From Hippopus hippopus (Eukaryota; Mollusca; Bivalvia; Cardiida; Cardiidae): 64,000 nucleotides of DNA. Every line of letters starts with the position of its first letter. Positions within the stretch are counted from its first letter, which is position 1. Position numbers and translations under genes: made by a program. Positions 1 through 11,850 of the stretch are shown here, in pieces. The notes beneath the pieces were generated by a model. It saw only the letters and a program-made list of their open reading frames with translations, searched no databases and had not been told where the DNA came from. Location of the stretch: contig OX328109.1 of NCBI GenBank assembly GCA_946811185.2, positions 42,888,129 through 42,952,128 on the forward strand, given 5' to 3'.

Positions 1-182
1 TTTAGACTTATCCAAATTGAAAGCATTTGCAGAGGAAAAAATAAACGTGGCTCAAAAGTTGAAATTTATTTTGGGAAGGGTAGAAAACATTGTGGAAAAA
101 GGAGGTCACCAGCATTTTCTCCTATTCCCACAATGTTTTCTGAGGGTCGTTAAAAGTCAGGAGTGTGTGGTAAAGGGTTAAG
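1..182 (+). repeat. HP1 MITE, cut by window start
   Basis: Begins inside the left half; palindrome at about 82-140 has a shortened left arm (GGAGGTCACCAGC). Right end GTGGTAAAGGGTTAA at about 169-182. Confidence 0.8.
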
Positions 183-340
183 ATACAGATTAACTTTTGT
201 GAAGTCAAGTCTGTCTGAAGAAATTCCTAACAAAAGTAGGGATGTTAAGAACCAAGATTAGACTGTTGTCATCTTCTTTGCAGTTTGATTCTGAGCGAGT
301 GTCTACAAAAGCATCTAAAATGGCCCTTTTATCCTTTACT

Positions 341-556
341 GTACATTCCTGAGTTTAAATAACCTTGTGAAAGAAGCCTTTTAAAAACATTGTGGGAAAA
401 GGAGAAAATGCTGGTAACCAGCATTTTCTTCTTTTCCCACAATTTTTTCTATCCTATCAAAGACTACTTTCAACATTTGAGCCACCTTTAATTTGTTTTC
501 TGCAACTGCTTTTAATTGGACATGTCCAAAATTTTGTCGTTTGGTAAAGAGTTACC
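341..556 (-). repeat. HP1 MITE downstream of MUL1
   Basis: Palindrome at 385-448, right arm with C-to-T changes (TTCTTCTTTTCCCAC). Ends at GGTAAAGAGTTA. About 130 bp beyond the MUL1 stop on the minus strand, so it may be in the 3' UTR. Confidence 0.8.
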
Positions 557-679
557 TGGTAAGAGTTTATAAAACTACCAATGTCAATCATGAAAAATTG
601 AATAAATATTTAAAATAACTCAGCTAGATACAAAAATAATCAAACTCCGAAGCAGATGTCCTCTAGTAATTTGGTAATT

Positions 680-1451
680 TTACGGATTATAAGTGGTAAC
701 ATATCGCTCCACGCTTTGACGACAGACTGGGCACTTTAAAGGATGTGGAAGAGCTACAAGGCATTCGGCACACAGACAAATATGTCCACAGTTTAATAAT
801 ACTATCTCCCGTCGGTTAGTAAGGCAAACAACACATGTGTTGTCATAGGCAACATCTCCATGACCTTCATCTGACCTTGACCCTGTGACAGATGAAGCAG
901 TGTTTTCATTTCTAGCTCTTTCTCTCCGTCTTCGTATTTCTGTATATATATCTTGTCTTTCTCTGTTTTCCTTAAATTTTCTGTAACTTTTACGGATAAT
1001 GTGGACCAAAATCATCGTCCCTATAAAACCAGTGACATACGCAAGTACTTTGACCCAGAAAGATTGTTTCTGATAGTGCTGTACAAGTTCTTTTCTCGTC
1101 ATCGTAGTTAAAATATACTTCATCCCTTCACCTGGAGACCGTAATTCTAACTTTCCTTTTGATAAGGCCACTTCCCCAATACCACGGACAACTGTGTTGT
1201 TCAGCAACATCTTTTCGGTTTCTTGGTATCCTTTCGTTACCTCACCTGATATTCTATCGATGACTCTAGAAAAGAAACCACTCCCGCTAGGCTCATAATG
1301 ATCATACGTGACAACTAGGGTGTCTGTCAAAAGTTCCGCCTCAGACGGGCTACAGACATGAAAGTCTTGGTTTGACCCATCATCAATCACTCTTCGTAGT
1401 AGAAAGGGAACCATCTGTATTCTGTCCTGTATGACACGCTTTACATCTGTC
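680..1451 (-). CDS. MUL1: MUL1/MULAN-like mitochondrial E3 ubiquitin ligase, exon 3 (terminal)
   Basis: Last exon of the MUL1 model, residues 103-359. MUL1 proteins are outer-mitochondrial-membrane RING E3 ligases that modify mitofusin and other substrates and signal from the organelle. Seen here: the end of the intermembrane BAM/GIDE domain (residues 104 to about 230, with SGEVTKGYQETEKML like the family's SGERPKGIQETEEML), a membrane helix at about 238-255 (VLAYVTGFIGTMILVHII), a basic cytosolic linker, and a C-terminal C3HC4 RING at 309-346 (CVVC, CGHICLCAEC, CPVC) followed by a short tail ending YNP. The acceptor is TTTTACAG at 1452-1459; the first base completes a Trp codon split with exon 2. 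The stop is TAA at 680-682. All eight zinc ligands are present. The full model is 359 residues against about 352 for the human protein. Very sure of family. Confidence 0.96.
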
Positions 1452-1800
1452 CTGTAAAAGATAATACGATCAACTTATCACAGGCTGAAGAAAAAAGTTC
1501 CCTTGCACCTAAAAGCTAAAACAAGATATCCCTGGATCACTCACCTGAATTTTTGAGAGCACCATAACCAACTTTTTTTAAAGTATTGAAATTTTGGAAA
1601 CAAAATCATTATTTTGCCAAGCAATTATGAAAAGGTCACCTGTAAGAATCATTTCAAAATCTGTCACCACCCCTACAATCATCACCACAGCCATGTTTTT
1701 GATGAATCAGAATTCTGCAAATAAATTTTCGGATAGGTCACCCAAAGACCATTTTTTGAACAAGAGCACATGCCCGATAGTGGCTAAAAATATTAAGTTG

Positions 1801-2699
1801 AACAAGAGCACCTCATGAGGGTGCCAATGATTGGCTGTTGGTTGCTGGATAGCAAGTTAAAATTCCAAGTAGCAAAAGGGGCATAATGTTGACAAAACAA
1901 TTTTGGAGTTACCTGCCCTTGTTGCATGGGTTGCTTTTTTACTAGTGAACAATTATTCTGAGTTTCAAGTACATGTGTTGAGTGGAAGCTGAGATATAAC
2001 AAAATGTCAAAGTTTTTGCACAACGACAACGCAGATGACGACAACAGGGCTATGTCAATACCTCCATGTTTTCTATGAAAACAGCTAAGCTAAATAATGG
2101 GTATAATATAGGGATCATTTCTGTGAAATAACTTCAAAATCTGACTAGTGGTTTCAGAGAAGAAAAATTTTTAAGAATTTCTTCATGTCCGTATAGTGCA
2201 AATAGCCCCCACCCACCACAGCCATGTTTCTTGACAGATCAAAATTTGGCGAACAAATTTTCAAAAGGGTCACCCAAGGTACATTTCTGTGAAATTGTTT
2301 CAAAATCTGACAAGTAGTTTAAGAGAAGAAGAATTTCAAAGAATTTCTTTAAGTCCATACAGAGCAAAGACGGCCATGTTTTTCGATGGATCAAAATTTC
2401 GCGAACAAATTTTGAAAAGGGTCACCCAAGGAACATATCTGTGAAATTATTTCAAAATCTGACCAGCGGTTTCAGAGGAGAAGATTTTTAAAGAATTTCT
2501 TGGAAAATTCCATTTGGTTGCCATGGCAACCAGAGTTTTTTAAAGAGGACCTCCCAAGGAACATTCCAGCCAAGTTTGGTCCAAATCGGCCAAGCGGTTT
2601 AGGAGAAGATGTTTAAAGAATCGTTGACGCCGGACGACGCACGACGGACACAGCGTGACCCTAAAAGCTCCCCTTGAGCACGTTGTGCTCAGGTGAGCT
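1801..2699 (-). mobile_element. Helentron-like element, family A relative, minus strand
   Basis: The 5' palindrome (AGCTCACCTGAGCACAACG and its pair) lies at 2666-2699, next to hyphenated GTCCGTCGTGCG. The 3' end is at 1801-1825: AACAAGAGCACCTCATGAGG, i.e. a GCACC/GGGTGC-type hairpin plus TCTTGTT on the minus strand. The core has about three units of roughly 170 bp (GATCATTTCTGTGAAAT near 2110, 2280 and 2430). A further diverged unit lies outside, at about 1600-1770. Lies in MUL1 intron 2. Confidence 0.65.
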
Positions 2700-3357
2700 A
2701 AAAAAAGGTTGTTGGCATATTGTTTCTATTTGAGCCATGTTTATTAGTCCCCTACCGGCGAAGCCGAAGGGGACTTTAGGTTTGCATTCCGTCCGTCCGT
2801 CAGTCCGCATGCATATCAGTTTTCCGGACTTTTTTTCTAAACGCTGGCAGATATTAAGCTGATTTTTTGGTGTATAAGTCCACCAACATGAGTTAAAGAT
2901 CAACTTCGAGTTTCGGTCCGGTTCACTGATTTTTGACGAAATTACGGGCCTTGGACTTAGAAAATTTCACAAAAAAAACCCCAAGAGTTTTCCGGACCTT
3001 TTTTCTAAACGCTGGTAGATATTGAGCTGATTTTCGGTGTGTAAGTCAACCACCATGAGTTACAGATAAAGTTCGAGTTTCGTTCCCGTCCACTGATTTT
3101 GACGAAATTACGGGCCTTGGACTTAGAAAATTTCACTGAAAAAACAGTTTTCCCAAATTGTTTACTTGCAATGCTCATGTTTGGTATGTAGGTACCTGTC
3201 ACTGATCTTCTGTGGGTTATATGTCCAAGGTCAAGGTAAAAAATTTTAACCCTTATCATGAAAACTTATCCTCAAAACTTTTCATAGTCATTTCTCTGTA
3301 TATTCAAAGTACTAACACTTATACTTGGTAAGCTGGTACCTCTCATTGGTACACACC

Positions 3358-4918
3358 GGGTCCTACTAAATACCACAAAGACACCCTAAATACCACAAAG
3401 ACACACAAAGACACCACAAAGACGTTAAAACATGTAAAAAAAAAAAAAAAAAAGAAGTTAAGTTTTTTTGAGTTGTTTGCATTATGCTAGGGTAAAAAAG
3501 TGGACAAAATCATGCAAATACGCGCGTGGGTTAGAGCATCTGCAGGGTCAGGCGGATATTTTTCTACTTGTTCTGCTGATTTCATATACATATATACCAA
3601 ATATTTCCTCTATTTAAACACCATGATGAATGATTGATGATGATGATGATATTTACACTGCTCTCAATGATGATGACGATATCTACTTGCTTGCATATTT
3701 CTTGAAAGCATTCTATAAAGTTCAATTTTGCATATTTAAAGGCAAAGTTGACAATTTATCATTTACCGTTTTCTTCTTATCTTATTCTGCACTGCAAAGC
3801 TTGTAAGCTATTTACAAAACGACAAAAATATCAGACTCCTCCAGACTCAAATTCGGAGACGACAAATCAAGTGTTGCTCAAATCATGAAATGAATAGGCC
3901 CTATCTGAATGGTAGAGAACATTGTGAAGATAGGAGAAAATGCTGGTAACCAGCATTTTCTATTTTTTCCACATTGTTTTCAAAGGCTGTCTTTGTCTTA
4001 GGATCGTTAAAACTCTGAATTGTGTGGTAAAGGGTTAAAAGCACCGAACGTTCCTTTGGTTACTGTATTGTTCTTGAACATTTCTCCATTTCGTGTTATT
4101 TGTAAACGGGAGTAATAAAGAATAAATCTATGAAAATAATGAAGGCAGTTGTCAGTTACTGGTGAAAAAATGTGCACTGAGTACTGGTTACCTGATAAGG
4201 AGGTCTAAGTCTGTATATGAAAAGTTTGTTTATAGAATGTAATCAGTATTCTTTAATCAGAATTGGATATCACGAATAAATAAATAATCCAAAACAAGAA
4301 TTAAACATATCACTCATCACCAAATTTTACTTTTTACAGATTCCAGCTAAACGTTCCATTATATACCGACATGCCTCTCTTTCATTAAGACTCAATGAAT
4401 CTCATTAAATTTATTTTTGCATTATTCTCTTTCATCTTGAACTTTACAAATCAGTCAATATATTACAATAAGTTGTCAAACTGTTAGCCATACGAAATGA
4501 GATTGTCCAGTTAATTATGGTCAAAGAACAAACCATGAACAAACTACGATTTACTAATAAACAAAATTTTTACGGTGCCGACTTGATAAAGGGCATCAAA
4601 AGAGGACAAGGCTTTTAAATTACCAGAGATTGAATAATTAACAGGAAAATTAGTTGCAGGAAATGATCCGGCAGATGCTCGGACCGGGGATCTTATATAT
4701 GTGTATATACGATCCCTGCTCGGACCTACATGTGTGTCTGCGCGATTTTGTTATTTTTTTTTAACCTAGCATAATGCAAACAACTCAAAAAACTAATATA
4801 TTTTTTTTTCTTTTTTTTTTTTACATCTTTTTACGTCTTTGTGTGTCTTTGTGCGTCTTTGTGGTGTCTTTGTGTGCCTTTGTGGTGTTTAGGGTGTCTG
4901 TGGTATTTAGTAGGACCG
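3358..4918. mobile_element. Long-TIR element with about 30-bp flanking direct repeat
   Basis: About 180 bp at each end are inverted copies: the left starts GGTCCTACTAAATACCAC, then (ACACAAAGACACC)-type repeats, poly-A and TTTGAGTTGTTTGCATTATG (3471-3490). The right mirrors it (4770-4918). Direct repeats of 31 bp, GGTAAGCTGGTACCTC onward, flank it at 3327-3357 and 4919-4949. The interior has an ATG-repeat, an HP1 copy (3850-4037), and no gene. Superfamily unknown. Confidence 0.75.
3850..4037 (+). repeat. HP1 MITE inside the long-TIR element
   Basis: Palindrome 3918-3985; right end GTGTGGTAAAGGGTTAA. It inserted into the element at 3358-4918, which itself sits in a family C element. Confidence 0.78.
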
Positions 4919-5013
4919 GGTAAGCTGGTACCTCTCATTGGTACACACCTGCTGATGATAAGGTCAAGGTCATCTCACAAGGCAAAAGTCATATTTCCGA
5001 AAATTTGCTTTTA

Positions 5014-5046
<33 letters not shown>

Positions 5047-5449
5047 CTTAGTAAAACTTCTTCAATGAACTTACATTAACAAGGAAAATGTTTATATATC
5101 TGGCTTTCATTAAAGCATTGCATACAAAGACAGACACGATGCTTATAATTCTGATAGGGGGTCAAATATGTTTTTTCTCTTCCACAGAGTTTCACAAACA
5201 ATACATGCCAGCGATATATACGGCCTGTAGGGGACTCGGTATTGCTATGCCATACTATCAGAATGCTTGTTTACTTTGTTGCCTGCAAGTGCCTTTGATT
5301 TAGACCAACCTAAATTTTGTTACTAGGGAGAGGCTTAAAGAATCATGAGACTATTTTATGTACAGTCCTATTGGGCCTTCAACTGTCACGGTGACGCATG
5401 CAAAAAAGGACACTGCTGTTAAAACTGGCTCACAAAACAGCCCCCCGTT

Positions 5450-6220
5450 TTTGTTGTGCTGTAGAGAAAAGCTTGTCGGAAGGTAGGAAATGGTGGTAAC
5501 TACTACTTTCTCCTTTTCTCACAATATCTTTTACCACTTCAAAGACAAAATCCATTCATTTCATACCAAATGACCAAAACTTGGATAAGACCACACTGAA
5601 TAGATTTTGCTGGCAACAACTGTAATGTGTCTAATATGATGGGATTTGGCTTTGAAACTGACAACATTGTGGGAAAAGGAGAAAGTATTAATATCGTTTT
5701 GTCCTTTTCCCACAAAGTTTTTCAAAGCTTTTCCCATCAGGATGGTTGAAACATGGGATTTTTTTTTAGAACAAATTAATCCTTTACCAAACGATTCTGA
5801 CTTCTAATGATCCTGAAGAAGAAGGCCTTTGCAAACACTGTGGGAAAAGAAGAAAATGCTGGTGATTAGCATTTCCCCTTTTCAAAGACAAATCCCATTA
5901 TCAGTGCCACATTTATCCCTTCCTGAAACAAAAAACTTTAAGCTCCTGTAACTTGAAAGCATCTGCAGACAGTTATTTTGAAGTTGATAAAAGTGAGCTA
6001 AAGTTCTCTGATAACGTTGCCAGCACTTTCTCCTTTTCCCACAATATTTTCAAAAGCTTTTTTTCCTCAGGGTCATTCTCTCTCACTTTATCTGTCGTCT
6101 GCAAATGCTTTACTTTTGGATAAGTCTACAATTTTGTCATGTGGTAAATAGTTTTGCCACCTTTACTTTGTTGTCTGCGAGAACTACCCATCTGTACAAA
6201 CCTAAAACTTTGCCCTCTAG
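5450..6220. repeat. Cluster of decayed HP1 pieces in MUL1 intron 2
   Basis: At least four pieces: hairpins near 5465-5530, 5661-5722, 5840-5885 and 6015-6060, with both half-element motifs (ATGCTTTACTTTTGGATAAG at 6105). Arms no longer pair well. Confidence 0.6.
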
Positions 6221-6229
6221 TAAAGAGGT

Positions 6230-6452
6230 AGGTAACCCTTTACCACAGAGCAAAATTTTAGACCTGTCCAAACTGATAGTAGACGACAAATTATATGTGG
6301 CTCAAATGAGGAAATTTTCTGTGAAAGGGTAGAAAACATTAGGGGAAAAGGAGAAAATGCTGGTTACCAGCATTTTCCCCTTTTCCCACAATGTTTTTGA
6401 AAGCTTTCTTTGTCCGGGTAGTTAAAACTCAAGATTGTGTAGTAAAAGTTTA
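6230..6452 (+). repeat. HP1 MITE at MUL1 exon 2 donor
   Basis: Palindrome 6334-6396 with one arm mismatch. Its right end reaches within 10 bp of the exon at 6459, so on the minus strand the donor site opens straight into the MITE. Confidence 0.8.
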
Positions 6453-6458
6453 ACTTAC

Positions 6459-6661
6459 CAAATGCCCTGAACTGACTTAGACTTGTGTTCTGTCATCTGT
6501 AAATTATGTACAACACCTGATCTGCCCTCAACATAATGACTGTAGAGAGCTTGGTTGACTGGAATTACCTCCCCTTCCACGTAGGCATATGCTATGCTTG
6601 CTGTTTTTGAGTCAGTTAATTCTTTGATTACACTGCTGTCTAGTTTCACCTTTGTGGCTTT
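6459..6661 (-). CDS. MUL1: MUL1-like E3 ligase, exon 2
   Basis: Middle exon, residues 36-102 plus two bases of codon 103. It encodes the first half of the BAM/GIDE intermembrane domain: AYVEGEVIPVNQAL corresponds to the family's AVIEGAVRSVKETL, and GVVHNLQMTEHK to GVIQRLTLQEHK. The acceptor (TTTTCCAG) precedes 6661 and the donor (TTG/GTAAGT) follows 6459. Phase 0 at the 5' side and phase 2 at the 3' side agree with exons 1 and 3. The 5 kb intron to exon 3 holds Helentron-like elements and a nested long-TIR element; an HP1 MITE ends within 10 bp of this exon's donor. Confidence 0.94.
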
Positions 6662-6744
6662 CTGGAAAATGGATCAGAGTATTCAGAGAATGAAATCGAA
6701 ATCTTAAAAATTTGTCTTTAAAAAAGTATCATCTAAAGAAGTCA

Positions 6745-7510
6745 AAAGAAGTCGATGGCAGGATCATTTCTGTGAAGTTTGATAAAAATCGGATTGGCAG
6801 TTTCAGAGAAGATCAGTGTCTATTCTAGAATGCATGATTGCCGTGTTCACACTACTTTTTTTCTGATCCTTCCCAAATTCAGATCCAATGCCCGACAGTT
6901 CCCCCAAAAGATAAACAATAGCATTCTTTGAAAAAACACACGTGGTGTGGTTTGTTTTGTTTAACCCTTTACCAAACAATCCCGAGTTTTAACGACCCTG
7001 AAGAGGAAGTCTTTTAAAACATTGTTGAAAAATGAGAAAATGCTGGTGACCAGCATTTTCTCCCTTTTCCACAATGTTTTAAGTCCTTTCAGAGACAAAC
7101 TGAGCCACATTTGATTTGTCATCTACAAATGCTTTCAATTTGGACTAGTCTGAAATTTTGTCATTTGGTATAGGCTTAAAAGTCTGATCACCTTCTGTCA
7201 ATCACAAATTAGACATCTGTAGGAATGTCTCGATGAATCTAGCAGGCCAGTTAAGATAACTGTATAGTGTTGTTCACGTCTGTTATATGAGCTATGTATT
7301 TCATGTTTTCTATCTGCATGAAAATTGTCCCACTTAGTTTTTAAAAATCTATAGATCTTTTGGATGGAAGGGAAGAGGAAAATCCAACATCATTTTCAGT
7401 TTCTAGAATAGACAATGAAAGATGTTTGAAAGAAAAGTTAACATACTCACAGACTGACACATGGACCCCCAACAGACACAGGGCCATGACATAAGCTCAC
7501 TGGCTTTCGG
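6745..7510 (-). repeat. Broken family B-like Helentron fragment
   Basis: The piece at 6750-6825 (GGCAGGATCATTTCTGTGAAG, CAGTTTCAGAGAAGA) and the piece at 7470-7510 (GGGCCATGACATAAGCTCACTGGCTT in shorter runs) are both parts of a minus-strand family B 5' region. Between them are a HP1 copy (6962-7172) and unassigned DNA bounded by TCTATTCTAGAA and TTCTAGAATAGA. In MUL1 intron 1. Confidence 0.5.
6962..7172 (-). repeat. HP1 MITE in MUL1 intron 1
   Basis: Palindrome 7016-7078 (AAAACATTGTTGAAAAATGAG, partly mismatched). Left edge TTTAACCCTTTACCAAAC. Confidence 0.78.
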
Positions 7511-8529
7511 CCCCTAGAGTTTACAATGAAACCACCCTGATTCCAACAGCGAGCAAGACCAAATCTCCCAGAATACTGGTAAAAACATTAAATTGAGCAG
7601 ACTACAGGCTTACCCTCAGTCTGAAGGGTTGCTCCAATGTTAATTTTGTGATTGTGTCTCTGCACCCCCTCAAAGCAGCCATTCTTTAATACTGTCTGGA
7701 AATTTAAAATCTTACCAGTCATTTTTTAGCTGTATCTTTAACCTGCTTGTAAGCTATGAAAATGGACAGGAATCAATAGATATACAAGTACATGTATGAT
7801 TTAACTTCACGTTGACACCAAGTTTAGTGCAGGTTTTCATTGATCTGTTTGTAATTACCTTTTATTTGACATAAACACACCTACTTAGTTTGTAAACAAA
7901 CACTCATTATAAATTCAGTTAACTGCGCATGCGTGGTCAATTTGAATTGAAAAATGACATCGTGTGATCAGCAAATTAAGTGATAATTATGACTCCTCGT
8001 AAATGAAATACATCCAGTACATTTTAGTTTCCCTTTCCAAGCCCAAGCTGATAACAGAGAAGCCGATGAATAATAATAATAAAAAAAAAACTTTCCTGTA
8101 CTGGAAATGACTTCCGAATCATGCTCAGTAAATGTCAAGCCTAGTGTAATTTCCTCGGAAGTGGGTCAATGGATATCTACATTCCGAAGAAATGGAATTA
8201 CAAGGAGGTAACACAGACATTTTTTAATTGTTTCGGTGTTTTTGTAAGGATTGTTCATTAGTCTATCGATTATGGACCTTATTGTTAGCTGACAAAGAAA
8301 AGATCGACACATACACCCATTTGAAACGATGCTGGTATTTTGATTTTTCACTCCAGAATGGACATAAGAGTGGCTGCTGCGGGGGCTAGCAGACACACAA
8401 TCACAAAAATAACATTGGAGCTAGTCACCGAATCAGGGGTAACTACAGGCTAAATGAATATCGTACATACTTAAAGACTGAGACACTTCCATTTCAATGA
8501 TTATATAGGCTGATTATTCCTAAAAGTAG

Positions 8530-8602
8530 ACTGTTGGACAATGGCAATTTCTGATCAGACTGAAATACCTCTGCAATCTGATCTTTGTCTACACTGTCTG
8601 AC
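8530..8602. repeat. HP2 hairpin, decayed
   Basis: GATCAGACTGAAATACC against GCAATCTGATCTTTGTCTAC; in MUL1 intron 1 between exon 2 and exon 1, about 200 bp from exon 1. Confidence 0.6.
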
Positions 8603-8806
8603 AAAGCATCTTTCAAGTAACTAAACAAGGTGATGTGCTTGACAGCTTTTCTACATCTCAACTTTTGACACAGCTATGATAAAAGTGACAGCTTCTATAG
8701 TAAACTGGATCAGTTGCCAGGTACACAAATGAAACTAAAAATTAAAAAAAAAAAACAAGCCTTCAAGGAGAACAGTTTTGAAGTTACATCATTTGTATAC
8801 ACATAC

Positions 8807-8911
8807 TTTGATATCATCCGCAGTCTTGTTCAAATTTTTATAACACGAATGTAGGATATAAAAAACAGAAAGATCCACTCCTAATCCGATGATAGCCCCT
8901 AAATTGTCCAT
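8807..8911 (-). CDS. MUL1: MUL1-like E3 ligase, exon 1 with chosen start
   Basis: First coding exon, residues 1-35. It holds the N-terminal membrane helix (MDNLGAIIGLGVDLSVFYIL) that anchors MUL1 in the outer mitochondrial membrane, then a short basic-polar stretch. The donor is ATCAAA/GTATGT at 8806, phase 0. The ATG at 8911 is chosen because it gives a 359-residue protein with the helix at the extreme N terminus, as in the family. An in-frame ATG at 8989 would add 26 polar residues (SIGNNNNIKKTESKK) and cannot be excluded. A transcript or N-terminal peptide would decide. Confidence 0.88.
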
Positions 8912-8989
8912 TTTTGTGATGTATGGTCCGAGTTTCTTACTTTCGGTTTTCTTGATGTTGTTGTTGTTTCCAATAGATTCCGGATACAT

Positions 8990-10100
8990 GTTTTACATGC
9001 AGAGTAGTTGTGTTTCTGAGTTCGATAATGGATCTGTTTAAAAAACACCAATATTATAGGAATTTGGAATTTATTTGTCTTTATTTATGCGTCAGAATGA
9101 GTATTTCGTGGCTTTTGTTAAATTCACATTATTGTTTGTCTGATTATTCATTTCCTGTAACAACTCGTGGGTTTTTTTTCCACAGACGGCTAAATGGACC
9201 CGCACTAGCAATGTTTTCAATTTTGTTGAGGAAAGAAGTATTTCAGTAGTCTAAATTGTAATGTTCTTCATTAGCAAAATTATTTTTGAATAACGGAGAA
9301 GCGTATAATTTGTATCATAGACATTAGTCTGTCGTATTCAGTTACTATTCTTCCCTTGCTGGTTTACCTTTTTTTAAGAGATGTAACCCTTCATTTGAAC
9401 CCTGGGTTTTGTTTGAATTTATACCATGTAGTGCAGTTTCTCAGCAACAGTTTTCCCCCGATTCGTATTTTCACTTTTGAAAGCTGCTGCAGCTTCTCAA
9501 GAAAGGTACATGTATTTCATTTCATTTGAAAATGAAACGATTGGTTTTTTCGAGATATAATTGATTTTACTTTCGTATTTTTCTTATGCAAACTTTTTTT
9601 CTTCAGTTACTTATTTTCTTATTTTAAATGCCAGTTGCAGGCCAACAAATCATCAAAGCACTGAATGTCAAACTTGCACGCTGCCCAGCAGTGACAGTAG
9701 TGGGTCATAACCTATTTTATTTAGGTTTCATAATCATGAAAAAAAAAAGGACAAAGACTGTCTTATGTTTGATTTTCTCACTAGAAATGTAGGATATAGA
9801 AGGATTGACTGAAAGAGTTGGTAGGTAAATGTTTTCATCATTTTCATTTTTTGCACATAAAAATTCAAACTGTGAATGTCAGTTTCTCTAGTTTAGTCCT
9901 GTACTGCTGAAATAATTAATGGACTCATCCAGTCGGTAGAAGGAAGTAAGAAATCCTTATTCCAGTAATTTTTTCTTAAGATAATATAGCAACATATCAG
10001 AAATCAATGGTCAGACTGCTTGCATGTCTTTGGGACCTGATCTCAATATACAATGTAGAGAAAGGAACGGAAAGGGCTCATGATGCCTGTTTAGGGTCAC
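8990..10100. other. Intergenic, MUL1 upstream side, nothing recognised
   Basis: AT-rich DNA upstream of MUL1 exon 1. Expected to hold its promoter, but no TATA-like or initiator motif could be defended. Short frames here resemble no protein family. Confidence 0.5.
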
Positions 10101-10224
10101 TGGTGCTTTGATACTGCACAACTCGAAAGCACAGACAAGAATTACGTGTGAGTTTTCCAGAAATATCAATATTCAATTGATAGGTTTTTCAATTAGGTAT
10201 ATTAAACTTTACTGGTATATACCT

Positions 10225-10662
10225 GACGACGAAATTTTGGAGTTTTCCAAATTTAACTCCTTACTTAATGAGAAAATTTTAGACTGGTCCAAACTGAAAG
10301 GATCTGCAGACGACAAATTAAATATGGCTCAAATGCTGGAATTTGTCCTTCTTAAAGTAGAAAACATTGTAGGAAAAGGACAAAATGCTGGTTACGATCG
10401 TTTTCTCCTTTTTCCACAATGTTTTCAAAAGGCTTCATTCCAAGGGTCATTAAAACCTGGGATTGTTTGGTAAACGGTTAAAGGATTTTCACATAACAAA
10501 TTCTATGGGGCTCATGTGATAGGAATGGTTCTATGAAGGGTAGAAAACATTTTGGGAGAAGGAAAAAGTGCCGGTCACAAGCATTTTCTCGTATCACAAA
10601 CTTTTCGAAAAGTTTCCCCCTATTATGATTATTAAAACACCAGATTGCTTGGTACAGGGTTA
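10225..10662 (+). repeat. Two HP1 MITEs in a row
   Basis: First copy 10225-10479 (hairpin 10363-10430, centre changed to GGTTACGATCG), second 10480-10662, decayed. The first ends at GGTTAA where the second starts. Confidence 0.75.
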
Positions 10663-10784
10663 GATAAGCAGAAAGAAAAAATGAAGCTTAACCTTTATGT
10701 TGCTAAGTCTTTACCACACAGAAAAATTTTATACTTTTATGAATTTAACACATCGGCCAGAGACTAACTATATGTTACTTTACT

Positions 10785-11130
10785 CCTTTCCAAACGACAA
10801 TATTTTAGACGCGTCCAATTTGATAGCAATTGCAGATGACGAAATTTATATGGCACAAATGATGGGATTTGAATCAAATAGTCTAGAAACATTGTGGGAA
10901 AAGGAGAAAATGCTGGTTACCAGCATTTTCTCCTTTTCCCACAGTGTTTTCAAAAGGCCTACTTCTCAGGGTCGTACTCGGGATTGTATGGTAAAGGGTT
11001 AAATGATAGGATTTGTCTTTGGAAGGCCAAAAATGCTGCTTACCAGCATTTTCTCCTTTTCGCTTATTGATTTGAAAAGCTATCATTTTCATTGGTTGTT
11101 GAAAAATGGGATAGCTTGGCAAAGGGTTTA
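10785..11130 (+). repeat. HP1 MITE plus adjoining HP1 piece
   Basis: Well-kept palindrome at 10887-10953 and end GTAAAGGGTTAA at about 10991-11002; a partial copy follows (TGCTGCTTACCAGCATTTTC near 11034). Confidence 0.8.
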
Positions 11131-11164
11131 TTGCAAGGGGCTTCAACTTCAGGATATGTTGATT

Positions 11165-11412
11165 GATCAATTGTATGTTGTTTAATACAGTTTTCAACTG
11201 GGGCGGTCAGTGCACCTACATGTATAGAGCAATGTTTTCCAGGTGTTTGTTTTACCAGTACTTCGCACAATATTCTTCTTAAGCTACTGGTTGCTTTCAC
11301 AATCCGTCATGTAATCATTGTCTAAACAATGTAATATCAGAAGTGAGAGAGGAATGAATATAGTCACAGTGACTACCATCAATCCTCAGAATGAAATTGG
11401 CTGAACTGGGGA
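11165..11412 (-). repeat. SINE body, minus strand
   Basis: TTTTCAACTGGGGCGGTCAG, then TACCAGTACTTCGCACAATA and GAGAGAGGAATGAATATAG: the reverse of the reference body; head mostly lost (GGCTGAACTGGGGATGCAAA). Confidence 0.72.
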
Positions 11413-11464
11413 TGCAAATCAGGTTAAGTATAAAATAATTAATCAGAAGCTTTAGGTTTGCTTT

Positions 11465-11850
11465 GTTAAATCTTTGCCAAGCGGTCTCAAGTTTTTGCGA
11501 ATCTGAGGAAATAATCTTTTGAAAACCTTGTGGGACAAGAAGCAGAATGCTGGCAGCCAGTATTTTCTTTTTCCCCACAAGGTTTTTTACACTTTCAAAG
11601 ACAATCACCACCAGTTTAGCTAAATCTGATACGTGGTCTGCAAATCTTTCAATTTTGACCTGTCTAAAATTCTGTTGTTTAACACTTAACCACACAATCC
11701 CGGGTTTTAACGATCCTGAAGAAGAAGGCTTTTCCCACAATGTTTTCTACCCTATCAGAGGCAGAATTCATCATTTGAGCTACATTTAATTTGTCGTCTG
11801 CAAATGCTTTCAATTTGGACTTGTCTAAAATTTTGTCATATGATTAAAAG
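11465..11850 (-). repeat. HP1 MITE and a second half-copy
   Basis: Palindrome 11521-11585 has arm AACCTTGTGGG matched by CCCACAAGGTT, a paired A-to-C/T-to-G change against the family. The piece from 11690 lacks its own left arm and runs to about 11850. Confidence 0.75.

Larger units (their letters stand above)
2746..5046 (+). mobile_element. Helentron-like element, family C, split by a 1.6-kb insertion
   Basis: 5' palindrome AGTCCCCTACCGG with CCGAAGGGGACT (2746-2775), then CCGTCCGTCCGTC. The 3' end has TACGGGGGC, a hairpin TGTGTTT/AAACACA (5024-5040) and TCTTGT (5041-5046). The two halves are separated by the long-TIR element at 3358-4918. Internal units of about 170 bp begin near 2818 and 2990 (TTTTCCGGAC, CTAAACGCTGG). 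Confidence 0.68.

Noticed and set aside
4841..5068. Cys/Leu-rich 75-codon frame (MCLCASLWCLCVPLWCLG)
   Set aside because: Arises from GTCTTTGTG short repeats in the right TIR of the long-TIR element.
10356..10700. Recurrent open frames across the window with peptides such as LVTSIFSFSHNVF or GKGENAGNQHFLLFPQCF
   Set aside because: These are translations of the HP1 palindrome in various frames; they recur at every copy and are not genes.
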